From assembly GCF_902459555.1 (NCBI RefSeq), contig NZ_CABPSM010000010.1, positions 1 through 64,000 of the forward strand: a DNA stretch of 64,000 nt. The letters are read 5' to 3'. The notes beneath the pieces were generated by a model, which did no database searches, was not told the DNA's origin, and saw nothing but the letters and a program-made list of their open reading frames with translations. Origin of the DNA: Pandoraea horticolens. GTDB taxonomy: Bacteria > Pseudomonadota > Gammaproteobacteria > Burkholderiales > Burkholderiaceae. Shown here piece by piece: positions 52,777 through 61,293 of this stretch; within the stretch, counting starts at the first letter, position 1; each line of letters opens with the position of its first letter. A program made the position numbers and the translations under genes.

Positions 52777-53138
52777 GAGGGTGGCTTTCCGGTTTGCATC
52801 GTTTCGGATTGACAAGCACCACGCAGGTGGTGCTCTGACGAATGTTATGGTCGACGCCATAACCGTCTCTTTCGAATCGTGGACGACAATGTCGTCCGCC
52901 CTCTATACGTCAACACATTGGGAAAAATGGGGTGTCACGCGCTCCGCGTATGCCCAATTTGACGACGTTGGGCCGATGCCGTGAAACCTTCGCCTGGCGG
53001 TGTCATCAGCGGTGTCCGCTACAACGAAGACATGCCCGTCAGCACGCAACGACCGTACTGGCGCTTCGGCGCCGGATTGTCCCTTGTCATGTATGCGCAG
53101 TTCGCGCGACCATACAACGTTAAATAAGGAGACGCCCC
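52777..53138. promoter_or_regulatory. Divergent control region with two perfect inverted repeats
   Basis: About 360 bases between the chaperone-like gene and the AlaX gene. It contains AGCACCAC-GCAG-GTGGTGCT (52815-52834) and GTTATGG-TCGACG-CCATAAC (52844-52863), two perfect inverted repeats 9 bases apart, 39 to 87 bases upstream of the chaperone ATG. They look like regulator sites or a 5' leader hairpin. No gene seen in the rest. Confidence 0.5.
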
Positions 53139-53870
53139 ATGACTACCGAAGCCCTCTTTCGACAAGACGCCTATCTGCGTCAGTGCGAGGCGCGCATCAC
53201 GCATATCGACGAGACGGGCATCATGCTCGATCGCACCGTGTTCTATCCGCTGGGCGGCGGGCAAGCGGGAGATGCAGGGGGCTTCGTCCTTGCGGATGGC
53301 ACAAGACTGACCATTGCCGACACGCGTAAGTCGAAGCAAGACGGTGCGACGCCGGACGACGCGGTGCATGTGCCCGCCGAGGGGCAGGAGGACTTGTTGG
53401 CGCGGGTGTCCGTTGGCGACGCCGTGCGTGCCGAAATCGACTGGGAGCGGCGCTTCCGTCATATGCGTTTTCATACGGCGTCGCATCTGATGTGCGCCGT
53501 GCTGCCGCACCCGGTCGACGGGTGCAGCATTACGACGGAGTACGCGCGACTCGACTTCGTCACGAACGAGCCGATCGAACGCGAGACGGTCGAAGCGGGA
53601 TTGGCAGCGTTGGTGGCGGCGGCACGGCCGGTGGCCATCGACAGCATCAGCGACGAGGAGATGGCTGCGCGTCCCGAGCTGGTGCGCACGATGAGCGTGA
53701 AGCCGCCGGTGGGGCTGGGACGCGTGCGCCTGGTGCGTATCGAGGGGGTCGATCTGCAACCTTGCGGTGGCACGCATGTGGCCAACACGGCGGAGATTGG
53801 TGCGTTACGCGTGGCCAAGATCGAGAAGAAGACCTCACGCACGCGCCGGGTGGTGTTGGCGTTCGCCTGA
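53139..53870 (+). CDS. Alanyl-tRNA editing protein (AlaX-like)
   Basis: 243 residues. Threonyl/alanyl-tRNA editing domain with MRFHTASHLMCAVLP (zinc ligands HxxxH) and LQPCGGTHVANTAEIG (Cys and His ligands), preceded by FYPLGGGQAGDAGGFVLADG. AlaX proteins hydrolyse mischarged Ser-tRNA(Ala) and Gly-tRNA(Ala) in trans. All four zinc ligands are present. A good ribosome binding site, AAGGAGACGCCCC, precedes the ATG. Confidence 0.92.
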   Translation: MTTEALFRQDAYLRQCEARITHIDETGIMLDRTVFYPLGGGQAGDAGGFVLADGTRLTIADTRKSKQDGATPDDAVHVPAEGQEDLLARVSVGDAVRAEIDWERRFRHMRFHTASHLMCAVLPHPVDGCSITTEYARLDFVTNEPIERETVEAGLAALVAAARPVAIDSISDEEMAARPELVRTMSVKPPVGLGRVRLVRIEGVDLQPCGGTHVANTAEIGALRVAKIEKKTSRTRRVVLAFA

Positions 53871-53925
53871 GTCTGGCATCATGCGAGCCATCCCCTCCTG
53901 TTCTTCCCCCGCATCAGGACTATCG

Positions 53926-54537
53926 ATGGCGACTCCGGCAGCAGACATTTCCTCGCAAGCGCAACCCTGGCAAGCCGTGCTCGATTTCTGGTTCGGCACC
54001 CCGGATTCTCCGGAATACGGCCTGTCGCGCCCGGAGTGGTTTCGTAAATCGGAGACGTTCGATGAAGAGATACGTACCCGCTTTGGTGCGCTGCATGCTC
54101 AGGCGCTCGCCGGGGAGTTGGCGGGCTGGGCGCAAACGCCGATCGGTGCCTGCGCGTTGATCGTGGTGCTCGATCAGTTCTCCCGCAATTTGTTCCGGCA
54201 TCAGGCGAAAGCGTTTGCGGGCGATGCACTCGCGTTAGCCGTCGCGCGTCGTTTGGTAGAGGCCGGTGGCGATCAGCGTTTGCCAACCGCGCAGCATCGC
54301 GTATTCGTTTATCTGCCGTTCGAACACGACGAATCACTGGAGAGTCAGCATCTCTCGCTGGCGTTGTACGAGCAACTGGCGAAGGTGTCGGGGCTGGTCG
54401 ATAACCTCGATTACGCGCGCAAACACGCGGTCGTTATCGAGCGTTTCGGACGCTATCCGCATCGCAATGCGGCATTGGGGCGTGCCTCGACGCCGGAGGA
54501 AATCGCTTTTCTGAAGGAGCCGGGTTCGTCGTTCTGA
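53926..54537 (+). CDS. DUF924 family protein
   Basis: 203 residues from ATG 53926. DUF924 pattern: VLDFWFGTPDSPEYGLSRPE, WFRKSETFDEEIRTRFG, GACALIVVLDQFSRNLFRHQ and HRVFVYLPFEHDESLESQHL. All-helical, TPR-like family of unknown function, common in proteobacteria. It starts 55 bases after the AlaX gene in the same direction. Convergent with the DUF2062 gene. Confidence 0.9.
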   Translation: MATPAADISSQAQPWQAVLDFWFGTPDSPEYGLSRPEWFRKSETFDEEIRTRFGALHAQALAGELAGWAQTPIGACALIVVLDQFSRNLFRHQAKAFAGDALALAVARRLVEAGGDQRLPTAQHRVFVYLPFEHDESLESQHLSLALYEQLAKVSGLVDNLDYARKHAVVIERFGRYPHRNAALGRASTPEEIAFLKEPGSSF

Positions 54538-54555
54538 CGACGGCCGGCGTTGCGC

Positions 54556-55065
54556 TCAGGCCCGGCGGCGTTGCCGCCATTGGATCGCGTAGTATCCGAT
54601 GACGTAAGCGAGCAGACCGCCGACGACGGCACAGGCGGTGAGGCCTGCCGCCAGATACAGCGTCGCGGTGCCGAAGTCGAAATTCTTCAATTGGGACCAG
54701 AGGCTCTCGCTGGCCCGCGCGGCGGCCGCCACCGTTGCCTCGATCTCCGCCTGTGGCGGCCAATCGAACATCCAGCGGCCCAGACGATGCGCCCCCAGGT
54801 AGACGAAAGGCGCCGTCAGCGGATTGGTCACCAGCGTGCCGGCAGCCGCGACGAAGAGATTCCCGCGCAGCAAAGCCGCCGCGAGAATGGCCACCAGCAT
54901 CTGACCAAACGGAATCAGAATTCCGAAAAATACGCCGCACGCCAGTCCGATGGCCACGCCACGCGGCGTGGGCTGCCACAAGCTACGGCGCAGCAGCAGG
55001 TCGGCATGCGGGCGTAGCCAGCGTGAACGCAGCAGCCGCATCGGGCGAAGCATCTTTAACATCAT
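54556..55065 (-). CDS. DUF2062 membrane protein
   Basis: 169 residues with two or three transmembrane helices. Pattern: RRSLWQPTPRGVAIGLACGV, FFGILIPFGQMLVAILAAAL, GTLVTNPLTAPFVYLGAHRL and the terminal helix TACAVVGGLLAYVIGYYAIQ. The TNPLTAPF motif is diagnostic for DUF2062. Function unknown. It is preceded by a short region with no other gene. Confidence 0.88.
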   Translation of the reverse strand: MMLKMLRPMRLLRSRWLRPHADLLLRRSLWQPTPRGVAIGLACGVFFGILIPFGQMLVAILAAALLRGNLFVAAAGTLVTNPLTAPFVYLGAHRLGRWMFDWPPQAEIEATVAAAARASESLWSQLKNFDFGTATLYLAAGLTACAVVGGLLAYVIGYYAIQWRQRRRA

Positions 55066-55319
55066 GGGCAGGTTGCTCGTCGAGGAATGTGTTGACCCAG
55101 GCGGGCGTGAGGCGGTGGCGTGAGTGAATTACCCGCACGCAACGGATGTCTGAGTGCTGTGCACCGAAGGAGTTCAATGGCGAGGCGACGGCACGCTGTG
55201 CGCGATGCCCCGGTGTGGCAGGCCACAATGGCTGGATAACGACTGGATAATGGCCGGGAGAAGCGAATGCTGGCGCTACGCAGCGGAGGTGCCGCCGCGC
55301 AGCGATCACGCCGATACGC

Positions 55320-55916
55320 TCAGATCTGCGTACGCTGATGCGCCCAGCGATCGACTTGCGACGGCTTGAAGTGTCGCATTGTTTCGAGCAGCGTCTCGGG
55401 CGACGCGGCGACTTGCAACTGATCGAGCTGCGCGTCCTTGAGGAACTGTTCCGTCACCATCGATTGGAGGAACACCATCAGCGGGTCGTAATACTGCTCG
55501 ACGTTGAGCAGACCGATCGGCTTCGCGTGGTAGCCGATTTGCAGCCACGTGAAGACTTCGAACAGCTCTTCGCATGTGCCGATGCCACCGGGCATGGCGA
55601 TGAAGGCATCCGACAGGTCGGCCATCATCTGCTTGCGCTGGTGCATGTTCTCGACGACGTGCAACTGCGTTAGCCCGGTGTGGCCGACTTCCTTTTCCAT
55701 CAGTGCTTTCGGAATGATGCCGACGACCTGACCGCCATGGGCCAGCACGGCGTCGGCGATGATGCCCATCAGCCCGACCTTGCCGCCGCCGTATACGAGG
55801 CGAATGCCTGCTTCGGCCATGCGACGGCCCAGCTCACGCGCGGCCTCGGCATACGCGGGACGCACGCCCGTGGCGGCGCCGCAATAGATACAAATGGATT
55901 TGACTTCCGACGACAT
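55320..55916 (-). CDS. LOG family protein (cytokinin riboside-5'-phosphate phosphoribohydrolase type)
   Basis: 198 residues. Rossmann-like LOG fold with CIYCGAATGVRPAYAEAARE, LVYGGGKVGLMGIIADAVLA, and the family signature MPGGIGTCEELFEVFTWLQI (PGGxGTxxE). LOG enzymes release the base from cytokinin and other nucleoside 5'-monophosphates; in bacteria it may be purine salvage or nucleotide detoxification. Three bases downstream of a TetR gene, so likely controlled by it or cotranscribed. Confidence 0.92.
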   Translation of the reverse strand: MSSEVKSICIYCGAATGVRPAYAEAARELGRRMAEAGIRLVYGGGKVGLMGIIADAVLAHGGQVVGIIPKALMEKEVGHTGLTQLHVVENMHQRKQMMADLSDAFIAMPGGIGTCEELFEVFTWLQIGYHAKPIGLLNVEQYYDPLMVFLQSMVTEQFLKDAQLDQLQVAASPETLLETMRHFKPSQVDRWAHQRTQI

Positions 55917-55919
55917 ACT

Positions 55920-56591
55920 TTACTGCGCTCCGTTGGATGCTGACGCCTTGCGCGCCATTTCATCGTACATCTCCCGCGCATGGCCCTTCAGGTAGGGCGC
56001 CATTTGCGAGAGGATGTGATAGCTTGCCTGATGCAGCCCGGCGCCGATTTCTTCCGGATCGTTGTATTTGCGCGGGTTCATCACGAATTGATAGGAAAGC
56101 CAGTACGTGGAAAGCACCACCATGTTGGTGGTTACCACGTCGATCTGCTCCGGCGTGATCTCCATTTCCCCATCGGCCACAAGCAGGTCGCACATCTCGC
56201 GTGCGAAACGCCGTTTGTGGCCCACGATCTGCTTGAAGTGTGTCTCAAGCGTGCGATTGCGCGCGAGTAGATCGTTCAGGTCGCGATAAAGAAAACGGAA
56301 ACGCCACAGAAATTCGGACATGTACTGGAGGTACGTTCCGACTTCGTCCAGGTCCGGCTTGTGATCGTCAGGCAGCCGCAGTCGCCGTTCGATTTCCTGT
56401 TCGAACTGCGCAAAGATGCTGTTGATGATGTCGTCTTTGTTGCGGAAATGATAGTACAGATTGCCGGGGCTGATTTTCATCTCCTCGGCAATCGTGGTGG
56501 TCGTTACATTCGGTTCACCGATTTCATTGAAGAGTCGTAGCGACACTTCAAGAATTCGTTCGCGGGTTCGGCGTGGCGGCTTTGCTTCCAT
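55920..56591 (-). CDS. TetR-family regulator
   Basis: 223 residues. The N-terminal HTH is clear: RRTRERILEVSLRLFNEIGE, TTTIAEEMKISPGNLYYHFR and NKDDIINSIF. The C-terminal ligand domain (about 120 residues, FLWRFRFLYRDLNDLLARNR, MVVLSTYWLSYQFVMNPRKY) is of the DUF6586/TetR_C type found in Burkholderiales. Target unknown. Its upstream region has GGTATA...TATACC (56673-56694), an imperfectly spaced inverted repeat and possible operator. Confidence 0.92.
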   Translation of the reverse strand: MEAKPPRRTRERILEVSLRLFNEIGEPNVTTTTIAEEMKISPGNLYYHFRNKDDIINSIFAQFEQEIERRLRLPDDHKPDLDEVGTYLQYMSEFLWRFRFLYRDLNDLLARNRTLETHFKQIVGHKRRFAREMCDLLVADGEMEITPEQIDVVTTNMVVLSTYWLSYQFVMNPRKYNDPEEIGAGLHQASYHILSQMAPYLKGHAREMYDEMARKASASNGAQ

Positions 56592-56732
56592 GTCTGTCGG
56601 CCCCGGTTAGCGGCAAGCTCGGCGAAGGATGTTCTCCGCTTGCGTTTATCAGTTGAGTATCAGGTATACGGCGACCGATTATACCCGGCAGCCGCGTACT
56701 GCCAAGCATAGGAGAGGGGGCTCGAAGCGATA

Positions 56733-57167
56733 TCAGAAAAGCGCCGTACGTACCAGATCGACGATGACGGGCCCGGCGAGCGAGACCCAGGTGAGCAGGC
56801 AAAATCCAAGTGCGACGAGGACCGCCGCACTTCCGAAATCCTTCGCGCGCTTGGAGAGTTCGTGCCGTTCGAGCGAAATGCGGTCGATGGCGGCCTCGAT
56901 GCTGGAATTGACCAGTTCGATGATGAGCACGAGCAGAACCGAACCGATGAGCAGTACGCGCTCGACGGCGGTGACATGCAGGAAGATCGCCGCTGGCAGG
57001 AGGATGGCGGCGAGCGCCAGTTCCTGCCGGAAAGCGCTCTCTTCGAACACGGCGAACTTGAAGCCGGACAAGGAGTACTTCAGGGCGCGCCAGGCGCGCA
57101 TGACGCCCCGGTTGCCCTTGTACGGATTCGGCTGTTTGTCGCGTGGCGGCGGGTGGTCGATGAACAA
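56733..57167 (-). CDS. dgkA: Diacylglycerol kinase
   Basis: 144 residues from TTG 57167, the only upstream start after an in-frame stop; a later ATG at 57101 would lose the conserved YKGNRG. Three transmembrane helices and the family core SAFRQELALAAILLPAAIFL, LLIELVNSSIEAAIDRISLE (catalytic Glu-rich LVNSSIEAA) and ELSKRAKDFGSAAVLVAL. It recycles diacylglycerol to phosphatidate in the inner membrane. It follows the glycosyltransferase gene by 38 bases. Confidence 0.93.
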   Translation of the reverse strand: MFIDHPPPRDKQPNPYKGNRGVMRAWRALKYSLSGFKFAVFEESAFRQELALAAILLPAAIFLHVTAVERVLLIGSVLLVLIIELVNSSIEAAIDRISLERHELSKRAKDFGSAAVLVALGFCLLTWVSLAGPVIVDLVRTALF

Positions 57168-57205
57168 GCGTCAGGTTCCTCGCCGCAACGGGCTCTGGAG
57201 GTGGG

Positions 57206-58240
57206 TCAGATCGCGGGCGCGAGCGACGGCTCGGGCTTGCGCGGATGCAGATGCGAGACGAACTCTTCGGAAGCTGCCTGCCACGAGAACCGCTCGGCCC
57301 AGGCCCGTGCGCTTGTGCGCGAGACTTTCAGCGCGTCGAGGCAAGCCTCGCGCAAATCCTCCCGCAGTGCGCCGGCGTTGCCTTCGGGGCAGCCGTCGAG
57401 CACGTCGATCGGGCCGGTCACCGGGTAGGCCGCCACCGGCAGGCCGCAGGCCATCGCTTCGAGCAGCACGAGACCAAAAGTATCGGTGCGGCTCGGGAAG
57501 ACAAATACGTCGGCCGACGCATAGACCTTTGCCAGCTCGGGCTGGGAGAGCATGCCGAGGTAATTCACGTCAGGGTAGCGCGAACGGAGTTCGGCCAGTT
57601 GCGGCCCTTCGCCCGCGACCCACTTCGAGCCCGGCAGATCCAGCTTCAGGAAGGCTTCGATGTTCTTCTCCACGGCAACGCGTCCCACGTAGAGGAAAAT
57701 CGGATGTGCTGAATTTAGCACATGTGCGTCCTGCACACGGAAGATGTCGAGGTCGACGCCGCGCGTCCACAGCACCACATTCCGGAAGCCGTTTGCTTCG
57801 AGATCGCGCTTGACCACTGGCGTCGGCGCCATCACGGCACGCGACGGCTTGTGAAACCAGCGCAAAAAGCGATAGGTCGTGTTCAGCGGAAAGCCGAAAC
57901 GCGCCTGCACATACTCGGGAAAGCGCGTGTGGTACGCCGTGGTGAACGGGAAGTCGTTCCGTATTGCCCATTTGCGTGCGGCCATGCCGAGCGGGCCTTC
58001 GGTGGCGATGTGAAGGGCGTCCGGGCCGAATTCCTCGATGCGGCGCGACACACGGCCGCCGGCGAAGAACGCAAGGCGGATTTCCGGATAGGTCGGGCAC
58101 GGTATCGTGCGGAATTCCTGAGGCGTGAGCAGCTCGACGCGATGGCCGGCGGCTTCCAACTGAGCGCGCGTGTTCTTCAACGTGCGAACCACGCCGTTGA
58201 TTTGCGGATCCCAGGCGTCGGTGATGATCATGATTTTCAT
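57206..58240 (-). CDS. Family 4 glycosyltransferase (mannosyltransferase-like)
   Basis: 344 residues from ATG 58240 with AAGGAG upstream. GT-B fold: N-terminal MKIMIITDAWDPQINGVVRT (nucleotide-sugar N domain), PDALHIATEGPLGMAARKWA, YVGRVAVEKNIEAFLKLDLP and DVFVFPSRTDTFGLVLLEAM (EX7E of GT4). The pattern matches the GDP-mannose or glucosyl-type enzymes that act on diacylglycerol and phosphatidylinositol. Position next to dgkA and LpxH-like genes fits envelope lipid work. The exact substrate is uncertain. Confidence 0.88.
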   Translation of the reverse strand: MKIMIITDAWDPQINGVVRTLKNTRAQLEAAGHRVELLTPQEFRTIPCPTYPEIRLAFFAGGRVSRRIEEFGPDALHIATEGPLGMAARKWAIRNDFPFTTAYHTRFPEYVQARFGFPLNTTYRFLRWFHKPSRAVMAPTPVVKRDLEANGFRNVVLWTRGVDLDIFRVQDAHVLNSAHPIFLYVGRVAVEKNIEAFLKLDLPGSKWVAGEGPQLAELRSRYPDVNYLGMLSQPELAKVYASADVFVFPSRTDTFGLVLLEAMACGLPVAAYPVTGPIDVLDGCPEGNAGALREDLREACLDALKVSRTSARAWAERFSWQAASEEFVSHLHPRKPEPSLAPAI

Positions 58241-58414
58241 CGGGCGCTCCTTCGCGCACATGGTGCGCATCGGTGACACACGCGCAGCCGCGCGTGCGGG
58301 GGGCGCACGCGCGGCAATGCTGTGCCGTGTGTGCGAACAGGGTTATCGACCCGGTCTCGCTTGAATTGCCGCGATCACGGGGTGGGGGGAGCAGACAATG
58401 CCCGTATAGTCCGG

Positions 58415-59371
58415 TCAGGCGCTGACCGGCGTGGCTTTCACGCCGGCTCGCACACGGCGCTTTTGCGTCCAGTGGACGATGCGAAGTTCGCCTTCGGTCG
58501 TCTCGACGAGTGCGGAAAGACTCTCGACCCAGTCGCCGTCGTTACAGTAGAGCAGGCCGTCGATCTCGCGAATCTCGGGTTTGTGGATGTGACCGCACAC
58601 GACGCCGTCGCAACCGCGCCGCCGTGCCTCGTCGGCCATGACATTTTCGAAGGCGGAGATGAAGTTCACGGCGTTTTTCACTTGATGCTTCAGGTACTGC
58701 GACAGCGACCAGTACGGGAAGCCGAAGCGCGTGCGCACGCGATTGAACCAGCGATTGAGCAGCAGCGTGAGCGTGTAGAGCGAGTCGCCCAGATACGCGA
58801 GCCACTTGGCGTGCTGAATGACGCCGTCGAACAGATCGCCGTGTGTGATCCACAGGCGTTTGCCCGAGAGCGTGGTGTGAAACGCCTCGTCGCGCACCGC
58901 AATGTCACCGAACGCCAGCCCGCAGAACTGGCGTGCCGCCTCGTCGTGATTGCCGGGGACGTAGATCACCTGCGTGCCCTTGCGCGCGCGCCGCAGCATC
59001 TTCTGCACGACATCGTTGTGTGCCTGCGGCCAGTGCCAGCCTTTACGCAGATGCCAACCGTCGATGATGTCGCCGACCAGATACAGGTAGTCGGACTCGT
59101 GGTGGCGCAGGAAGTCGAGCAGGTATTCCGCCTGGCAGCCTTGCGTGCCGAGGTGAATGTCCGAGAGCCAGATCGTGCGGTAGCGGGTGATGCCTTCGGG
59201 TGGCGGGTCGAGCGGATCGGGGGTATCGGGCGGCAGATCGATCGTGCCGGGCGGCGTGGCGGGAGGGGGGGCGGGCGGGGCGGTGGGGCGGCCCGGCGGG
59301 GTGTCTGCAAAGTGACCGGCGCGAGCCGCAGGTGTTGAGATCGGCAACTCGAAGGTGGGTGTCGTCGTCAT
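58415..59371 (-). CDS. UDP-2,3-diacylglucosamine diphosphatase-like (LpxH-type) metallophosphoesterase
   Basis: 318 residues from ATG 59371. An N-terminal Pro/Ala-rich tail of about 60 residues is followed by the calcineurin-type core: IWLSDIHLGTQGCQAEYLLD (D, H), LYLVGDIIDGWH (GDxxD), VIYVPGNHDEAARQFCG (GNHD), LWITHGDLFDGVI and VVCGHIHKPEIREI (GHxHxP). In lipid A synthesis it splits UDP-diacylglucosamine to lipid X. It could be the LpxH-like second copy seen in Burkholderiales. The Pro-rich tail is unusual. Confidence 0.85.
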   Translation of the reverse strand: MTTTPTFELPISTPAARAGHFADTPPGRPTAPPAPPPATPPGTIDLPPDTPDPLDPPPEGITRYRTIWLSDIHLGTQGCQAEYLLDFLRHHESDYLYLVGDIIDGWHLRKGWHWPQAHNDVVQKMLRRARKGTQVIYVPGNHDEAARQFCGLAFGDIAVRDEAFHTTLSGKRLWITHGDLFDGVIQHAKWLAYLGDSLYTLTLLLNRWFNRVRTRFGFPYWSLSQYLKHQVKNAVNFISAFENVMADEARRRGCDGVVCGHIHKPEIREIDGLLYCNDGDWVESLSALVETTEGELRIVHWTQKRRVRAGVKATPVSA

Positions 59372-59520
59372 AGCGGCTCGCACGTCGCGTTGAACATGCG
59401 TGCATTGCGCCATGACTTCGTGAAGGGACGATGACAGTCACGCTCGTGTCGCGAAAGTGTCTTGAGACGTCGCGGCGATGCGACACCGCCGGCCAGCCTC
59501 GCGCGCTGACGACGCCCGAT

Positions 59521-60477
59521 TCAGACGTTGCGCCGCAGTCCTTGCGCTACGCGCTCGAGTGTTTCGAGCACGAGCGCGCGCGAACGCGGGTGCGTGCCTA
59601 GCGATACATGTCCGAGCCGGTCCAGCGCGATGTTGCGGGCGCCGGGCAGCACCGAGGTGCGAGTGGGATAAACAACGTTGTCGTGGAGCGTGTAGATCGA
59701 CGTGATGCGAGCGCGTGCCGCGTCTGTCTCGCGGTTCGCGAGCGCCACGAGCCACTCGCTGCCGATGCTCATCTGGCGAACGTTCTGGCCAATGCCGCGG
59801 CGCGCGTGCAAGGTGCCGAAATGCGGGGAGCCGAGCGTGATGGTGTGCGCGACGGGCAAGGTCGGATAGTGTTGCAGGCAGGCGCGCGCCGCGATTCCTC
59901 CCATGCTGTGACCCACGATGACGACGGGCAGCCGAGTGCGTTCGGCAAGCGCTTGCGCGGCGTTTGCGATGCTGGCGGCGTAGTCGTCGATGCTGCCGAA
60001 CATCGGGCCGAGATTGACGGCGTCGCAGTGATAGCCGGCATCCGCCAGATGGCGCGAAAAACGCAGCCAGAACGCGCGATTGCAGCCATAGCCGTGCAAC
60101 AACAGTACCGCGACAGGGCGTGCCGGGCCGTTGGGAGAAGGCAATGGGGCGGCGCTGCACCAAGGTTGGTAGAGGTCGAGCAGCAGAATCGACGCCGCAC
60201 ATTCGTATGCCCACACGGCGGTATTCGTGCCGGCCGGTGTGCGCCGTTCGGGCGTCGGGTCGCCGTGCGCGGCCATGATGAAGCCGGCGGCCAGGCCGAT
60301 AGCGTGCGAGACCGGCAGCCACAGGATGGTCCACAGCACGGTTGTCCAGGGACTGTGCCACGTGACCCAGGTCGCGATGGCGACGACGATGGACAGCGCG
60401 ACCTCGATGCCGCCGTAGATCAGATGAGGGCGTGACGCGCGCTGCACAGGGAGGTTGGCCGGTGTCGGCGTATTCAT
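59521..60477 (-). CDS. Membrane-anchored alpha/beta-hydrolase (lipase-like)
   Basis: 318 residues from ATG 60477. Two N-terminal transmembrane helices (YGGIEVALSIVVAIATWVTW, VLWTILWLPVSHAIGLAAGF) followed by the hydrolase fold: VAVLLLHGYGCNRAFWLRFS (oxyanion loop), PVVIVGHSMGGIAARACLQH (GHSMGG nucleophile elbow) and GHVSLGTHPRSRALV (catalytic His). Lipase or esterase activity in the inner membrane or periplasm is likely. The start overlaps the stop of the RDD gene, so both are coupled. Confidence 0.87.
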   Translation of the reverse strand: MNTPTPANLPVQRASRPHLIYGGIEVALSIVVAIATWVTWHSPWTTVLWTILWLPVSHAIGLAAGFIMAAHGDPTPERRTPAGTNTAVWAYECAASILLLDLYQPWCSAAPLPSPNGPARPVAVLLLHGYGCNRAFWLRFSRHLADAGYHCDAVNLGPMFGSIDDYAASIANAAQALAERTRLPVVIVGHSMGGIAARACLQHYPTLPVAHTITLGSPHFGTLHARRGIGQNVRQMSIGSEWLVALANRETDAARARITSIYTLHDNVVYPTRTSVLPGARNIALDRLGHVSLGTHPRSRALVLETLERVAQGLRRNV

Positions 60478-61046
60478 TTGCCGAGCACGCTGACGAGACG
60501 CGTGCCGGCGAGCCGGTCGTGAACGAACTGGTGACCCGGCATCACGCGCATGGCCAGCGCCCACAGCACGACCCAGCCGGCGAGCAACGCGACACTGCCC
60601 CAGCCCGTGAACCCGAGCGCCCAGTCAAGCGCCATGGCAGGCAGTACCCACAACCAGGCGAGCATGTATCGCAGGACGGCGCGGCCGGTGCGCACCGGTT
60701 GGCCCTGTGTGTCGACCAGACGTATCTTCCAGGTCTTCATCGCCAGCGTCTGGCCGCCGTGGGTCCAGAACCAGACGAAGTACGCGCCAAGTACAAGGAA
60801 CAACCAGATTTGCATTGCGTGGCGATACATCAGGCCGCTGCGCTGTTGGGTCAGGGCGCTGAAAAGGTATCCGGCGAGAAAGAGCACGCCGAAGAGCAGC
60901 AGGGATTCGTAGACCATGGAGAGCAGGCGGCGTCGCAGCGTTGGCACTGCGTAGCCGTCTGGCGCTGCACCGGCGGGCGTGCGCGGCGATGTGGCGGCGT
61001 CGGACGAGCGCGGCGGCGTGGCGGGCTGGGTGGCTGAGTCGGTCAT
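60474..61046 (-). CDS. RDD-family membrane protein
   Basis: 190 residues from ATG 61046. Pro/Ala-rich start, then LRRRLLSMVYESLLLFGVLF (RDD Arg and Tyr-Glu), LRYMLAWLWVLPAMALDWAL and MPGHQFVHDRLAGTRLVSVL (DRLAGTRLV ending is typical). Four transmembrane helices. RDD proteins may act as small transporters or Na+/H+-linked proteins; function uncertain. It lies in the conserved sigma-DUF3619-DUF3106-RDD order, followed by the hydrolase gene. Confidence 0.9.
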   Translation of the reverse strand: MTDSATQPATPPRSSDAATSPRTPAGAAPDGYAVPTLRRRLLSMVYESLLLFGVLFLAGYLFSALTQQRSGLMYRHAMQIWLFLVLGAYFVWFWTHGGQTLAMKTWKIRLVDTQGQPVRTGRAVLRYMLAWLWVLPAMALDWALGFTGWGSVALLAGWVVLWALAMRVMPGHQFVHDRLAGTRLVSVLGK

Positions 61047-61293
61047 CGCGATGTGGTCTGGAATCTCTTTGTCGGGTGCCCGGCGTCGCGCCGATGCCGT
61101 CAATGTGTCAATGTGCCCGCGCGGCACATCATGCGGCGGGCCTGTCGAGCCATCTGCCGCTCATTATGCGGAAGAACGTGCCGAGGGGCCAGTCAGGTGC
61201 GTCTGCCCCTTCGGCGTCGGGAATGCAAACGGCCGCCCGAAGGCGGCCGTGGTGGCAAGACGCTGGCTGACGGCGTGGGTCAGTTGGCGTGCG

